A stretch of DNA of 64,000 bases from the NCBI GenBank assembly GCA_012295275.1, contig CM022666.1:1-64000 (forward strand), read 5' to 3'. This document shows positions 38,580-49,992 of the stretch, one piece after another. Positions within the stretch are counted from its first letter, which is position 1; each line of letters opens with the position of its first letter. The DNA is from Chrysomallon squamiferum (lineage: Eukaryota > Mollusca > Gastropoda > Neomphalida > Peltospiridae). The notes below the pieces were generated by a model that made no database searches, had not been told where the DNA came from, and worked only from the letters and a program-made list of their open reading frames with translations. The position numbers and the translations under genes are program-made.

Positions 38580-40168
38580 GTATACCTCTTCGTAAACTTC
38601 TTTCCAACTATTGCCAGTCTCTACAGTTATTTCCCCTGCAGGATTCCGGCTCGAATTCAAGTTCACGTGTAATCCTCTCATATGTTTCATGTTTATTTGT
38701 AGACTTCCATCATGTGTAGAACGACCGTTGTATGAATGGCCGCTTGATTTGATAGTTATCAAAATGTTGTGCTCTCTCGCGAATTTTAAACATTTTCTCA
38801 CGTCCTCCACTCCTTTCACCAACACAATTAGTCCTGGTTTGCGAAGATACCTGATGAGTTTCCACGTGTTGATTCTCACATAGCTGGAGTCAGAAGGTCG
38901 GTAGATGTCGCCGTCCAGGGATCTGGCAAATTCTGAGATTTCTGGATCGGACGGCCAGCAGGCGTCTTTCGGGCAACACACTGTCGACTGGACACATCCT
39001 GGCATTTGAAGCAGAACAACTGAGCAACAAAGCGTTAATAGCCTGAAATTTACATTATTATTAAATCCATCGTCATCATCATCATCACTGTCATCGTTAT
39101 CACTTTTATTAGTAGTAGTAGTAGTAGTGTTATTATTATTATTAGTAGTAGTAGTAGTAGTAGTTGTGTTATTATTATTATTAGTAGTAGTAGTAGTAGT
39201 TGTAGTTGTGTTATTATTATTAGTAGTAGTAGTAGTAGTAGTTGTGTTATTAGTATTAGTATTAGTAGTAGTAGTTGTTGTGTTATTAGTATTAGTATTA
39301 GTAGTAGTTGTGTTATTAGTATTAGTATTAGTAGTAGTAGTTGTTGTGTTATTAGTATTATTATTATTAGTAGTAGTAGTAGTTGTGTTATTATTATTAT
39401 TATTATTGGTGGTAGTGCTGGTGGTGCTATTGCTATAATTGTGTTGCTATCGTTGTAGTAGTAGTAGTAGTAGTACTAATAGTGGTAGCAGTATTAACAG
39501 TAGCGGTAATGTATTAGTAATAGGAGTAACAGAAGTGGACGTAGTAGTGGTGCTGGCGACAGAAATATAGTAATACAAACAGAATCCAAGTATCATTATA
39601 AAATTAATAAATAATTTGTTGTTATTCCCTCCTCGCTATTTTTATTTATTTATTTATTATTTCTTAATAGTAGTAGGAGTGATTGTTGTTGTACTGATAT
39701 GATAAGAAATATAGTAGGTTGGTAATTATGATTCATTTTGCTGGACAAGGTCATAAACAAGCCGACATGGTCGATAAAGCACAGACTTCGGCAACAACAT
39801 AAAATACCATCGTCACCCTAGTCGTACAAAAATAACAATAGAAAATAGTGACACGAGAAATAAGAATGTAACCCAGATATTATTTCAACTTTGTGTGTGG
39901 CAATCTTTCCCGTGCAGGATAAAAATAATAATAATAATAAAAGGCATCCTTTTACTTCTATATCGTTATAAAACATTACTCTACGTCATCCTCATTTTTG
40001 ATCAGTTTAACATGAAAAACGAAAAAATAATAATAGCAATAATAATAATAATAACAGTTACTGTTTTTCTTTTTTCATCATTTTCCCCTTGCCGAAACAT
40101 AAATTAATCTGTCTGACATTTAAAATATCTAAAAATATTTAAAACACAACTCACCACATTTTCCGCAT
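36206..40168 (-). CDS. Secreted FAD-linked oxidoreductase, berberine-bridge-enzyme type
   Basis: Four exons: 40155-40168, 38586-39042, 37583-38354 and 36206-36609. All junctions join in phase (1647 nt, 548 residues). The first exon supplies only MRKM plus part of a Trp codon, and with exon 2 forms a signal peptide (MRKMWLLTLCCSVVLLQ). Residues about 60-240 are an FAD-binding PCMH-type domain. His107 in KSSGHSYNG is the expected site of covalent FAD attachment, and RGGGGGVWGVV matches the conserved glycine loop. The second FAD-linking Cys of plant enzymes (GxC) is Asp170 here, so a single covalent bond is expected. The C-terminal BBE domain is clear (YYNEPSYDLPKWKDLFWGGN and NYDRLLKIKQRWDP). 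The protein ends in a hydrophobic stretch (VIWPLVTISLSLFIF), which could be a GPI-anchor signal. The substrate is unknown; relatives oxidise alcohols, sugars or alkaloids with O2. Confidence 0.9.
37082..37162. repeat. (TCTA)n(TA)n microsatellite
   Basis: Pure TCTA tetramers followed by TA dinucleotides, inside intron 3 of the FAD-linked oxidase. Confidence 0.97.
38445..38583. repeat. (GT)n(GA)n(GACA)n microsatellite abutting a splice donor
   Basis: Three microsatellites fill most of the 231-bp intron 2 of the FAD-linked oxidase. The GACA block (GTCT in gene sense) begins only a few bases after the exon 2 donor at 38585. Confidence 0.95.
39108..39475. repeat. (TAG/TTA/TTG)n triplet repeat
   Basis: TAGTAG and TTATTA blocks alternate with TTGTG spacers over about 370 bp in intron 1 of the FAD-linked oxidase. 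The repeating poly-Leu/Val translation is an artefact. Confidence 0.95.
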
Positions 40169-40732
40169 CGAGAAATGTTTAAACTTCCTAGTTGTCAGTT
40201 TATTTCTTCTTATATTCTTCTTCCCCGTATAAGAAATCGCATCCCTTGACCTTCGAAAGTATACTGAGCCAAAAACGAAATTATTAAAATAAAGAAAAGA
40301 AACAGTACCTCGTATAAACTAAAGGCAAACAAAATTATCAACATTTTACGTATACTGAAAAGCAGAAACATAATTTTACAATGTAAACAAGATTAACTCA
40401 TGTTACACAGCCAAGGTTAATTAAGAATATACTCAAGCAAAAAAGAAACCCTTTTTTTCTTCTTTTTTTCCAGAAAACGATAATTAAAAATGTATAGTGA
40501 CTTAAAAAGATGAGATAGACATTTGTTATTATCATCACAGTTCCCTTCTTAACGTATACTATAGAAGAAAATTGTAAACATTCGATATAAGTTTCATAAT
40601 CAATGCGGTAGCGTTATTAAATTAGGCCTAATAACATAGAGAACAAAACTAAACTAAAATAACACGGTATTAGCCTCAGAGACTTAATTATTTAACTCTT
40701 GGTTCATACTGTAGCATCATGGTGCTAATATT

Positions 40733-40825
40733 AACTTATGAAATATACTCAAGTACTAATATAAACTTATGAAATATGCTGAAGTACTAATATAAACTTA
40801 TGAAATATACTGAAGTACTAATATA
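40733..40825. repeat. 31-bp tandem repeat, three copies
   Basis: Unit with core CTTATGAAATATACTGAAGT followed by ACTAATATAAA; copies differ by one or two bases. Confidence 0.85.
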
Positions 40826-41488
40826 ATGGGATATTAGATTTATATAATGAATATTAGAAGCTTCTACTAATAAATGAAAGTAACGCTGCATTGGTGTTGC
40901 AGAGACAATATCAACAATGTATGCAAAACAATGAACAAAACTTACTCAAAAAGGTCGATACAAAACAAACTATGACAGCAACAACACACCTAGACACACA
41001 CAGAAACACACACACACATATACACACACATACATATACACACACATTCACACACATACACACACACATACACACACACACACAAAGGAATAACGTATTA
41101 CTAGATAAAATAAAGTCATAAATAAGAATGGCGTATTAATATGAAGTAAAAACAAAACAACAGCAAAAACAACAATTAAATAAATAAATAAATAAGTAAG
41201 TAAAAGAATTTCATAATTCAGTAAAATGACTTAAAACAACAAAAATCTTAATACAGAAGAAAAACGTAAAACAACGAATATCGTAATACAACAGAATAAG
41301 GTAGAATGAATTACAGAGTAAAGAGATTATTTTTGAGTAGATTAAGGTCTTAACATCTTAATCCCTTATAGAAGGGCACCTGATATATTTCTCTCAGTCT
41401 CTTTTTTTTTGCTGCTTTAACATTTAGATTTTTTGTCGCTCTCAACAAATACAATAGCGAAAACAAAAACAACAACAATTACAACAAC

Positions 41489-41498
41489 AATAATAATA

Positions 41499-41556
<58 letters not shown>
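41489..41556. repeat. (AAT)n microsatellite
   Basis: About 20 AAT triplets. Confidence 0.95.
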
Positions 41557-41557
<1 letters not shown>

Positions 41558-41987
41558 TGAAGAAGAACAAGAAGAAAAAAAAAATAACACATTTATAATT
41601 AAATATATAAATGATCAGAAACACACGTGGACAATCTTTTTAAAGTAACAGTTGTAATGCTATGACTTCTTGCTTACATTTACAAAGATTCTAGTTCAAT
41701 ATATATCGAACTCTCCCACGTGTCACATTAAATCGAACACTTTGCGAAGCGGGGTCTTATTAAAATAAATATGACGCCTCCTGGCGGCAGGTGGTAATAG
41801 CACGCTAAGCAAGGGAGATTATTAATCGATGATGTCCACGCACACACTTTTTCTGTACATTTTGTTTCCTAATGCGGAATTAATGCAGTGGTGAAAAGTA
41901 TTCCAGTCTGATGAAAAATAATGAAGGACTGGGATAATAATATGATCTAATATAAACACAACTAAAACGTTTTAAATCGTGATTAAG

Positions 41988-42351
41988 ATGGGGCGTAAGC
42001 TGACCCCCAGGAAAGTACTTAATTATATTGTTTTTGTAGTTGTTGCCATGATGGCGTACAAGGTCTTCTTTCAGGTAAGACGTTTTGTTGTTAACTTTGA
42101 TGTACTCGGCTCTGAAACATATCTCACTGTTTTTAATAAATGTCTTCATCATCATTATCTTTATATAATTATGTTCATCAAAAACGTTACTTCTGCAACA
42201 ACATTAACTACTTTTCTTACCATGAGTATTCTTCAGCGTCTAATCACCATCATTCATCATCATTATTATTATCATCACCATCATTGATAATAATTCAGTT
42301 AAGTATGTGCAAAATTACATAATCTTCTTTGTGCATGTATGTGTGTGTATA

Positions 42352-42444
<93 letters not shown>

Positions 42445-42561
42445 ATATATAAGTATAGATAGAGTGGTATGTAGAAATAATAGGTTGATAAGTAGATAAA
42501 TGCATATTTGGATAAACAGGTAGGTAGACACACTGACAAACAGACAGACAGACAGACAGTC

Positions 42562-42592
<31 letters not shown>

Positions 42593-43804
42593 TAGATAGA
42601 CATACAGACAGTCAGACAGATAGATAGACAGACAGACAGTTACTCGGACATAGACATGAAGAAATATAGAGAAGTAGATCGATGGAAACAGGCAGACGCA
42701 TATACAGTGTCGATTTTTATTTTCTTTATTATTGTTATTATTATTATTATTGTTGCTGTTGTTCTTGATGTATTTTTTTTTTATCCTTTTTTATTTATTT
42801 TTTTATTTATTATTTTTATTGATTTTTGTTTTTGTTGTTTCTATGATATATAGATAGATACATAGATAGACAGACAGACAGACAGATAGATAGATAGAAA
42901 CATTTCTAATATTTTCTTTTAATTATTTTTTTTCTTTATATATATCATTGTTCAGAGCGAAAAGAAAAGAGATTTTGATTCGCCAGAGTATTATCCTAAA
43001 AATGAACGAAGTAAGGGTGAATTTAACGAGGACAACGAAATACATAGATCAAAGTTCAGAGGTCGAAATCACGAAAGCAGGGAGAAAGCAAAGGTAATTG
43101 TTGATCCACTCGAAGAAGACGGTCATGTTCTTAAAACCAAACACGGTAAAGACGATAACGTACAATATAAACTAAACAAACAAACAAAAAATGATAAAGA
43201 TGAAGACAAAATAAACAAACAAACTAAAAAAGAAGATTCTAAAATGGCTGCCGATGACAGTGGTACTGAATCAAAACACAGGAAACACGAAATCAATGTT
43301 AAAGACGAAAACCAGTACAAAAACAAATTTCATAAAAAAAATCCAGAAGTGGGAAAAACAAAACTTAGTAAAAATGCTTCCAAAGATGACGTCATAAAGG
43401 ATACTGATAAGGCGTCGCTAGGCGACGATGACGTATTACGGATAGAACGTCTGAAGAAGCTGCATAAAGGGAACGTGGATTTTGAGATGGAGGAAGAAGA
43501 CGTGCAGGTAATGAAGGAAAAGAATGAAAGACGAAAAGCTTTTTTTAAAGCGCTGGAGGAAATACACGAAGACTACAACGACGAGGCCGAGGACGAACAC
43601 TTCCACGAGCGTGACGACGACTTAGCCATCGCGACAGCGGCCTGGACTGACAACTTCCTGGGCGCGCTGCAGCTGGTGGAGAGTGTGCAGAGATACCTGC
43701 CCAGAGCAGAGATTGGACTGTTTGACCTCGGCTTATCTGACGACCAGCGAAAAATGGTGATTTTATTTTCATTTATGTGTTTTATTATTTTATTATTATT
43801 ATTA

Positions 43805-43862
<58 letters not shown>

Positions 43863-43929
43863 GTTGTTGTTGTTACTATTATTATTAATATTATTGTTAC
43901 TATTATTATTATTAATATTATTGTTGTTG

Positions 43930-43985
<56 letters not shown>

Positions 43986-46107
43986 TCTCTTTTTTTCTGC
44001 GTTCAGACATTATTGGAGTAAAAAAACCTTGTGTGTGTGCGTGCGTGCGTGTGTGTCTGTGTTTGTTATTACAATCATCTCAGTGTATATAAACATTATT
44101 TGGTATTATAGTGATCTTATTAAAATCTTATAAATGGAACGTTTCCTGCAGGTAAAAACCGATTTAAGCCTAGCTTAAATATAAGCTGGAAATATAAGTA
44201 TCAAATTAGGAAAAAAGCCCATACTGAATAAGCTTTTTAAATAATTTTTCAGTTGCGCAAATAAAAAGATGAGATAATTACAAATAAAAGTTTTATATTT
44301 GTACTGAAACGTTCATTTCTGCAGGTATCAAACAGGATCTAAAACGTCTACACACACTGATGCTGTTTTGAACACTATTTCTATCTAATACGAACTATTG
44401 TTGTTAGGAGTAGCGAGAGATAACTGTTAACATATACACTCTTAGAAATATATATATATATATACACACACATACATACGTACATAAACACATACATATC
44501 TACATATATACGTACATATATACATACATACAGACATCTTACGATATTATCCCTGTTCTTCTGTTAGAACGAATGGTTTATACATTATTTTCTTTTGTAT
44601 TTCAGTTACAGACTTTGTGTCGGGTCAAAGTTCACCGAACACTACTTGTTCACATGCCGGATCATGTGAAAGATTTATCACGCAATCTGTGGAGACCTTT
44701 TGTGCTACAGGTATATAAGCGTTCACCTCAGTAACTGAGATATTATGTTTATTGTGTAGCGAGAAAGTATTTTAAAAATCTCAGTTTACAAATACAGTGG
44801 TACCTTGATTTACGAGTTAAATTCGTTCTCATAACTCAATTTGCTCGTATATCAAATCTGTTTTCCCAACTGAAATTAACTGAAATACCATTAATCCGTT
44901 CATTCCCTGCAAAACCACCCCATTTTTTTTGTAACGTCACAACCAGTTTTTAAAAAAGAAAAATGTATTTATAAAGGACAAATATTGTAAAAAAAAAATA
45001 AAATAAAATAAAAGAGAATGTAAAGAAATAAATTGGTTTTGTAAAGTGTATTTCTCTTGGAGATCAGACAAAATATTTTAACGCCTTTAGCTGGAGTTAC
45101 AGCCTTTATCGACTCCTTGGCCTTCAGTATGATTCTACGCTTGTACTGCCTAGCCAAGTCGACTACTCGTAAGTCGAGGTAGCACTGTATTACACTGACT
45201 AAATAGTTTTACACTCCGCTTATTTATCTGTCGTCTGCTATTCTATGTCAGATGCTACGTATTTTCTTAGTTCATATTTCTACAGAGACATTAGAGATGT
45301 GTAAGTATTGATAGTTAGACAGACGGACAGGAAGATATATATATATATATATCGATAGCTATGGAGGTAGATTATCACAGAGACAGAAACAGACCGACCG
45401 ACAGACAGAGGGATAGATACTCACAGGTAGTGATAGATAGAATGACAGACAGACAGATAGACAAAGAGAGAGAGCGAGAGAAAGAGGAATGGATGGATGG
45501 AGTGAAGGATGGACTCGCAGAATGTACACACTGACGGACTGGACATGCTTCTTGATCATTTCAGATGGCGCTTGGGACGTACGGCCACGTAATCTACATA
45601 TCCCCGGAAAGAAAGCTGAAATCTATTGAAGACTTCAAAGGTTTCGTCGCCCAGTCACGTATAGGCGGCGTCTCCATCGTAGGTCGCAGACGAGATTACT
45701 CGACATTCGTAGTGACTCACCCTGACATGTACCACTACTTCTCCACCGACCTCAAACAGCTGCGGCGAACCAAGCACGTGGAAATCTCAATGATCATTCT
45801 TCACAACACTGCACCTGTCCGGATGAAGTTTATGCGCTGGCTCTATCTCTGCTCTATGGAGGAGTGGTGCATAGCGCCCCCTGGATCCCACACGAGATGT
45901 GATCACAGGCAACACGCTAATTCGAGGCTATGGGCCAACTGTCACAGATACGATGAATCGGCGATAAATATTTTACTTGCTGGTTGGCATAAGTATGATA
46001 CGAAGCATTACGTTAGACGTGACACTATTACGTCACATTATGATGGACGTGACGTAACAAATAAATTACAATATTGTGATACAAGAAGACAACAAGGGGA
46101 TTTGTAA
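41988..46107 (+). CDS. DUF1647-type type II membrane protein, glycosyltransferase-like
   Basis: Four exons, all junctions phase 0: 41988-42074, 42956-43756, 44606-44710 and 45565-46107 (1536 nt, 511 residues). The ATG at 41988 was preferred to an upstream in-frame GTG. Residues 10-28 form one membrane segment (VLNYIVFVVVAMMAYKVFF) after a short basic N-terminus, typical of a Golgi type II protein. Residues 30 to about 235 are a very hydrophilic Lys/Asp/Glu-rich stem. The C-terminal domain matches DUF1647 by family features: an early ALQLVESVQRYLP and GLFDLGLSDDQRKM, then a late CIAPPGS and NCHRYDESAINILLAG. The strand that often carries Asp in relatives reads VIYISPERKL here, so a metal-binding residue may be absent. 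No substrate is known. The exon 2 donor gtgatt is weak and leads straight into a TTA repeat. Confidence 0.82.
42355..42443. repeat. (GA)n microsatellite in intron 1
   Basis: Pure GA run of about 89 bp in intron 1 of the DUF1647-type gene. Confidence 0.97.
42530..42650. repeat. (GACA)n microsatellite in intron 1
   Basis: GACA tetramers with GATA and GTCA variants. Confidence 0.93.
43785..43985. repeat. (TTA)n microsatellite after exon 2
   Basis: TTA triplets with TTG interruptions, starting about 30 bp after the exon 2 donor of the DUF1647-type gene. Confidence 0.96.
44795..45187. mobile_element. Tigger/pogo-type MITE with TA target duplication
   Basis: 393 bp, starting CAGTGGTACCTTGATTTACG and ending with the near-perfect inverse (CGTAAGTCGAGGTAGCACTG). 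A TA dinucleotide flanks each end (44793-44794 and 45188-45189), the target duplication of Tc1/mariner-pogo elements. The interior shares blocks with the longer element at 32530. It has no coding capacity and sits in intron 3 of the DUF1647-type gene. Confidence 0.88.
45311..45500. repeat. GACA/GATA-rich simple repeat
   Basis: Mixed GACA, GATA, TA and GAGA tetramers, ending about 65 bp before the last exon of the DUF1647-type gene. Confidence 0.85.
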
Positions 46108-46110
46108 ACA

Positions 46111-46175
<65 letters not shown>

Positions 46176-47286
46176 GTATTAATGTTCTGTTATATTATTT
46201 CCTTCATATATAATAAATTTTGTAACGGATATTCTGGAACTGTATACAGAACATATTAAATACTAGAAACCAATTATCCTGAAACCCAGCTAATACTTAC
46301 TAAAATATAAAAGAAAAAGTATTTGTTTTTTAAATATATATTTATACTTTTTAATGTTTAGTTTCAGTCTATTTGTATACATACAAATATATAAAAGGTA
46401 CTTAAAGCCGACGTAAAATTGGTAATCGATTAATTTATTTATTAAATCTTTGCGTGTATATCTCTCTCTACGTATATACATATTTTTTTTTTTTTAATTA
46501 TATATTCATTTAGTTACATAGTTACTTATTTCCTTATTTATTTGTTTATTTATTTTACTTCTTTAAATATCTTTCTTATATATATGCGCATAAATCCTTC
46601 TGCTTATAATATGCATATAATAAACTGAAGGATTTATTTGTGACTACTGGTCGCAATGAATAAATATTCAATATATTGAAACGTGACTTCAAATCTTCTG
46701 ATTAATTGTAAAGGATAATGAAAATGTAAACAGAAAATATATACATTAAATTGATAAAATAAAGAGTTGAACACGTTTGTATAAACATAGTTGTTTATCA
46801 CTGCTTATTATTTATTTATTTATTTATTTATTATTTTTGTTGTTATTTTTTGTTGTCATTTTTTGTTGTCATTTTTATTTTTTTATTTTTATTTTATTTT
46901 TGTTTTTACTTTATTTTACTTTATTTATATTTTTATTCACTTTTTTTTCTGAAACATTGGCTAGATAAAAACAAATTTCAGAATAACTTTAAATGAATGA
47001 TAGTAATGTCAACAAAGACAGTAATTAAATTTTCATTAGACTGCGCACATTCAGACATAGTTCTATCAGGTTTTTTGATCAAACAAATGCATTTTTTAAT
47101 GCATGACTACATTTGCTAATATGCTTTAAATAATTTATTTAAAATAGAAAACAAATATATAACAATGGCTGTTAGAATTGAATATATTTGCTCGCTGTTC
47201 ATTTTCGAGTTTGTTCCTCAGAAGAAAGACTGGCAGAAGACAAGATGCAGAGTAATACTTTTTAGCACGTTTTATATCACAGCAAA
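46108..47286. other. Intergenic, AT-rich
   Basis: (ATT)n at 46110-46174 and TTTA/TTTTTG-type low-complexity sequence at 46805-46960. It must include the promoter of the PAN-lectin gene that follows. Confidence 0.55.
46212..46217 (+). terminator. Candidate polyadenylation signal of the DUF1647-type gene
   Basis: AATAAA about 105 bp after the stop codon, just past an ATT microsatellite. Confidence 0.4.
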
Positions 47287-49908
47287 ATGACGAAATTAAT
47301 TATTTCTATTTTCATTCTTACAAAATTTGTACACCTGAACGCTAATGTACCAGCTTGTACAAATCCTGAAAATATGAATTTTCTCTTCAAAAACAAACAC
47401 ATGATTAACGCCACGTTTGACGTCATACAAAATACTGGACTGGTGAGCTGCGCGTTCGAATGTGAGATCCGGAAAAAATGTAAATCATTCAGTTTTGAGT
47501 ACGTCAGTGGAAAATGTTCACTTTATGATACCTGGATTCAGCAGTCGTTGATTCGTGTCAAACCAGGAACAGATTTAAGTAACATACAAGACTGGCCTTC
47601 AGTAAGTATAGAAATGTATTTATTTCATTTCTTTTTTTCTCCAACTATCTCTTTGTCTATTTATCCATTTATCTTTGATATATTTTATTATTCAGTTTAT
47701 CTACAGTTTATCTATTGTTCTGTTTATCATTATCTATTTGTCTATTTGTTTTTATGAATATTAGTTTATCTTTGGCGCGGTCTCAGTTTCTGATATATCT
47801 CTGTCTCCCATTCTGTCACAATTCAAGAGTATTTAATTTCATTTTAATACGGGGGGGGTTTTGTGTTGTTTTTTTGTTGTTGTTTATTTGGTATTTTTTT
47901 TTTGTTTTTTTTTTTGATTTTATATGATTTGGATTTTCTGTCTTAAAAGGATGCATTATATTATATTTTTGATATTCTGTCACACAAATTCGTAAATATG
48001 TTAATTTGCGCAGAGGCTGGCGGGACCGTGTCGGAATCATAGCTGTGCTCACTACGAAGTCTGCAAAGCGGAAGACGCAACCTCAAAACAGTGCGATGCT
48101 GCATGTGAGTAGAAACAAGTAAAACTCACAGTATAAGTAGAAACAAGTAAAACTCACAGTATAAGTAGAAACATGTAAAACTCACAGTATAAGTAGAAAC
48201 AAGTAAAACTCATAGTATAAGTAGAAACAAGTAAAACTCACAGTATAAATAGAAACAAGTAAAACTCATAGTATAAGTAGAAACAAGTAAAACTCATAGT
48301 ATAAGTAGAAACAAGTAAAACTCACAGTATAAGTAGAAACAAGTAAAACTCATAGTATAAGTAGAAACAAGTAAAACTCACAGTATAAGTAGAAACATGT
48401 AAAACTCACAGTATAAGTAGAAACATGTAAAACTCACAGTATAAGTAGAAACATGTAAAACTCACAGTATAAGTAGAAACAAGTAAAACTCACAGTATAA
48501 GTAGAAACATGTAAAACTCACAGTATAAATAGAAACAAGTAAAACTCATAGTATAAGTAGAAACAAGTAAAACTCACAGTATAAGTACAAATGTAGAAAC
48601 AAGTAAAACTCACAGTATAAATAGAAACAAGTAAAACTCACAGTATAAGTAGAAACAAGTAAAACTCACAGTATAAGTAGAAACAAAGTAAAACTCACAG
48701 TATAAATAGAAACAAGTAAAATTCACAGTATAAATAGAAACAAGTAACAACTCACAATATAAGTAAAAAACAAGTAAAATAAAACAAAGCTATAGCAAGG
48801 TACGTCCTATTAAGCTAAGCAAAAGATAATGCTGAAAGGATTATTATCCATTAATTATCTAAATCTCGAAGATGTTTTTAAATGTAAAGATAGCTTTTAT
48901 AATAAAATTTCTTTATTTGTTTCATGTTTTGTTCTTAGCAATCAATAAGATCTGAATGTGATGTCAGATGAGAGAGAAAAGAAAATGTTTTTGAAGTTAT
49001 TGTGAATTATATCACCATAATAATCTTTTGAACTTGGAGATAAAAGACAGTATTACTTCTTTCTGGAAAATATTGAGAAAGTATATTGATAACAGAATCA
49101 GAAAAAGGAAAATGTCGAAAGAATTCTTATTAATAAATTATAGCGTCCAACTTGGAAAATTTAGAAATGAAAGAAAAATATTGTTTCTTCACTGATGATT
49201 GTTTTTGTTTTGTCTGACTGATTCTTTACAAATATACAAGACAAATAATCCATTAGTCAGAAAAACTATTCAAATGTGCAATACTACGATGTGCATTAAA
49301 ATGCTTTTCTTCTTAAAATATTCTTGAGTTCAAAACATTATCAAAACAACGAAGTGAATAAACAAAAGAGCAAGAATAAAGACATTCTCTTTAATGTAAG
49401 TTTTTCTTTATGTACGATTTAGCTGTAGCTCTGTTTTTGATTGCTTGCGTCAGAACTGCTGGACACGGGATCAAATCTTATCAGATCATTTAACATATCA
49501 ACCAATCCTATCATTTCTCTTGAAAACAGTTAAAATATATAATGTTATTAATTCTACTATAGATCTTTACTTACTATTGTTTTAGACTGTCCAGAGCCTC
49601 CTGTCGTGCAACACGCCACAGCTAATTTCACTACAACTTTTGAGACGACTAAAGTCGGAAGTCGTCTGTCGTACGTGTGTGATACAAACTTCAAACCGGA
49701 AGGAGAACGAATCTGTCTGAAGAATGGAAGCTGGTCTAACTTTAGATGTGTATTTGGTATCTTTACTTTCCATATTCTGTGTGTTTTCTGTCTCAGTAAC
49801 CATCCAACCGTCTATTTTCTGTCTGTCTGTATATTTATCTGTAGATCTATCTATTTATCTATCCATCTATCTCAATTTAAATAATATTAATAATTATATT
49901 ACTACTAT

Positions 49909-49992
<84 letters not shown>

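Larger units (their letters stand above)
40169..41987. other. Shared upstream region of two divergent genes
   Basis: The FAD-linked oxidase reads left from 40168 and the DUF1647-type gene reads right from 41988, so both promoters should lie here. It contains a 31-bp repeat (three copies, about 40733-40825), an AC-rich tract (40985-41085) and (AAT)n (41489-41556). I see no clear core promoter motif. Confidence 0.5.

Noticed and set aside
39127-39438. 103-residue Leu/Val frame
   Set aside because: Translation of TAG/TTA triplet repeats in intron 1 of the FAD-linked oxidase.
43777-44133. Plus-strand poly-Leu frame extending the DUF1647 exon
   Set aside because: TTA microsatellite within intron 2; the exon ends at 43756 and joins 44606 in phase.
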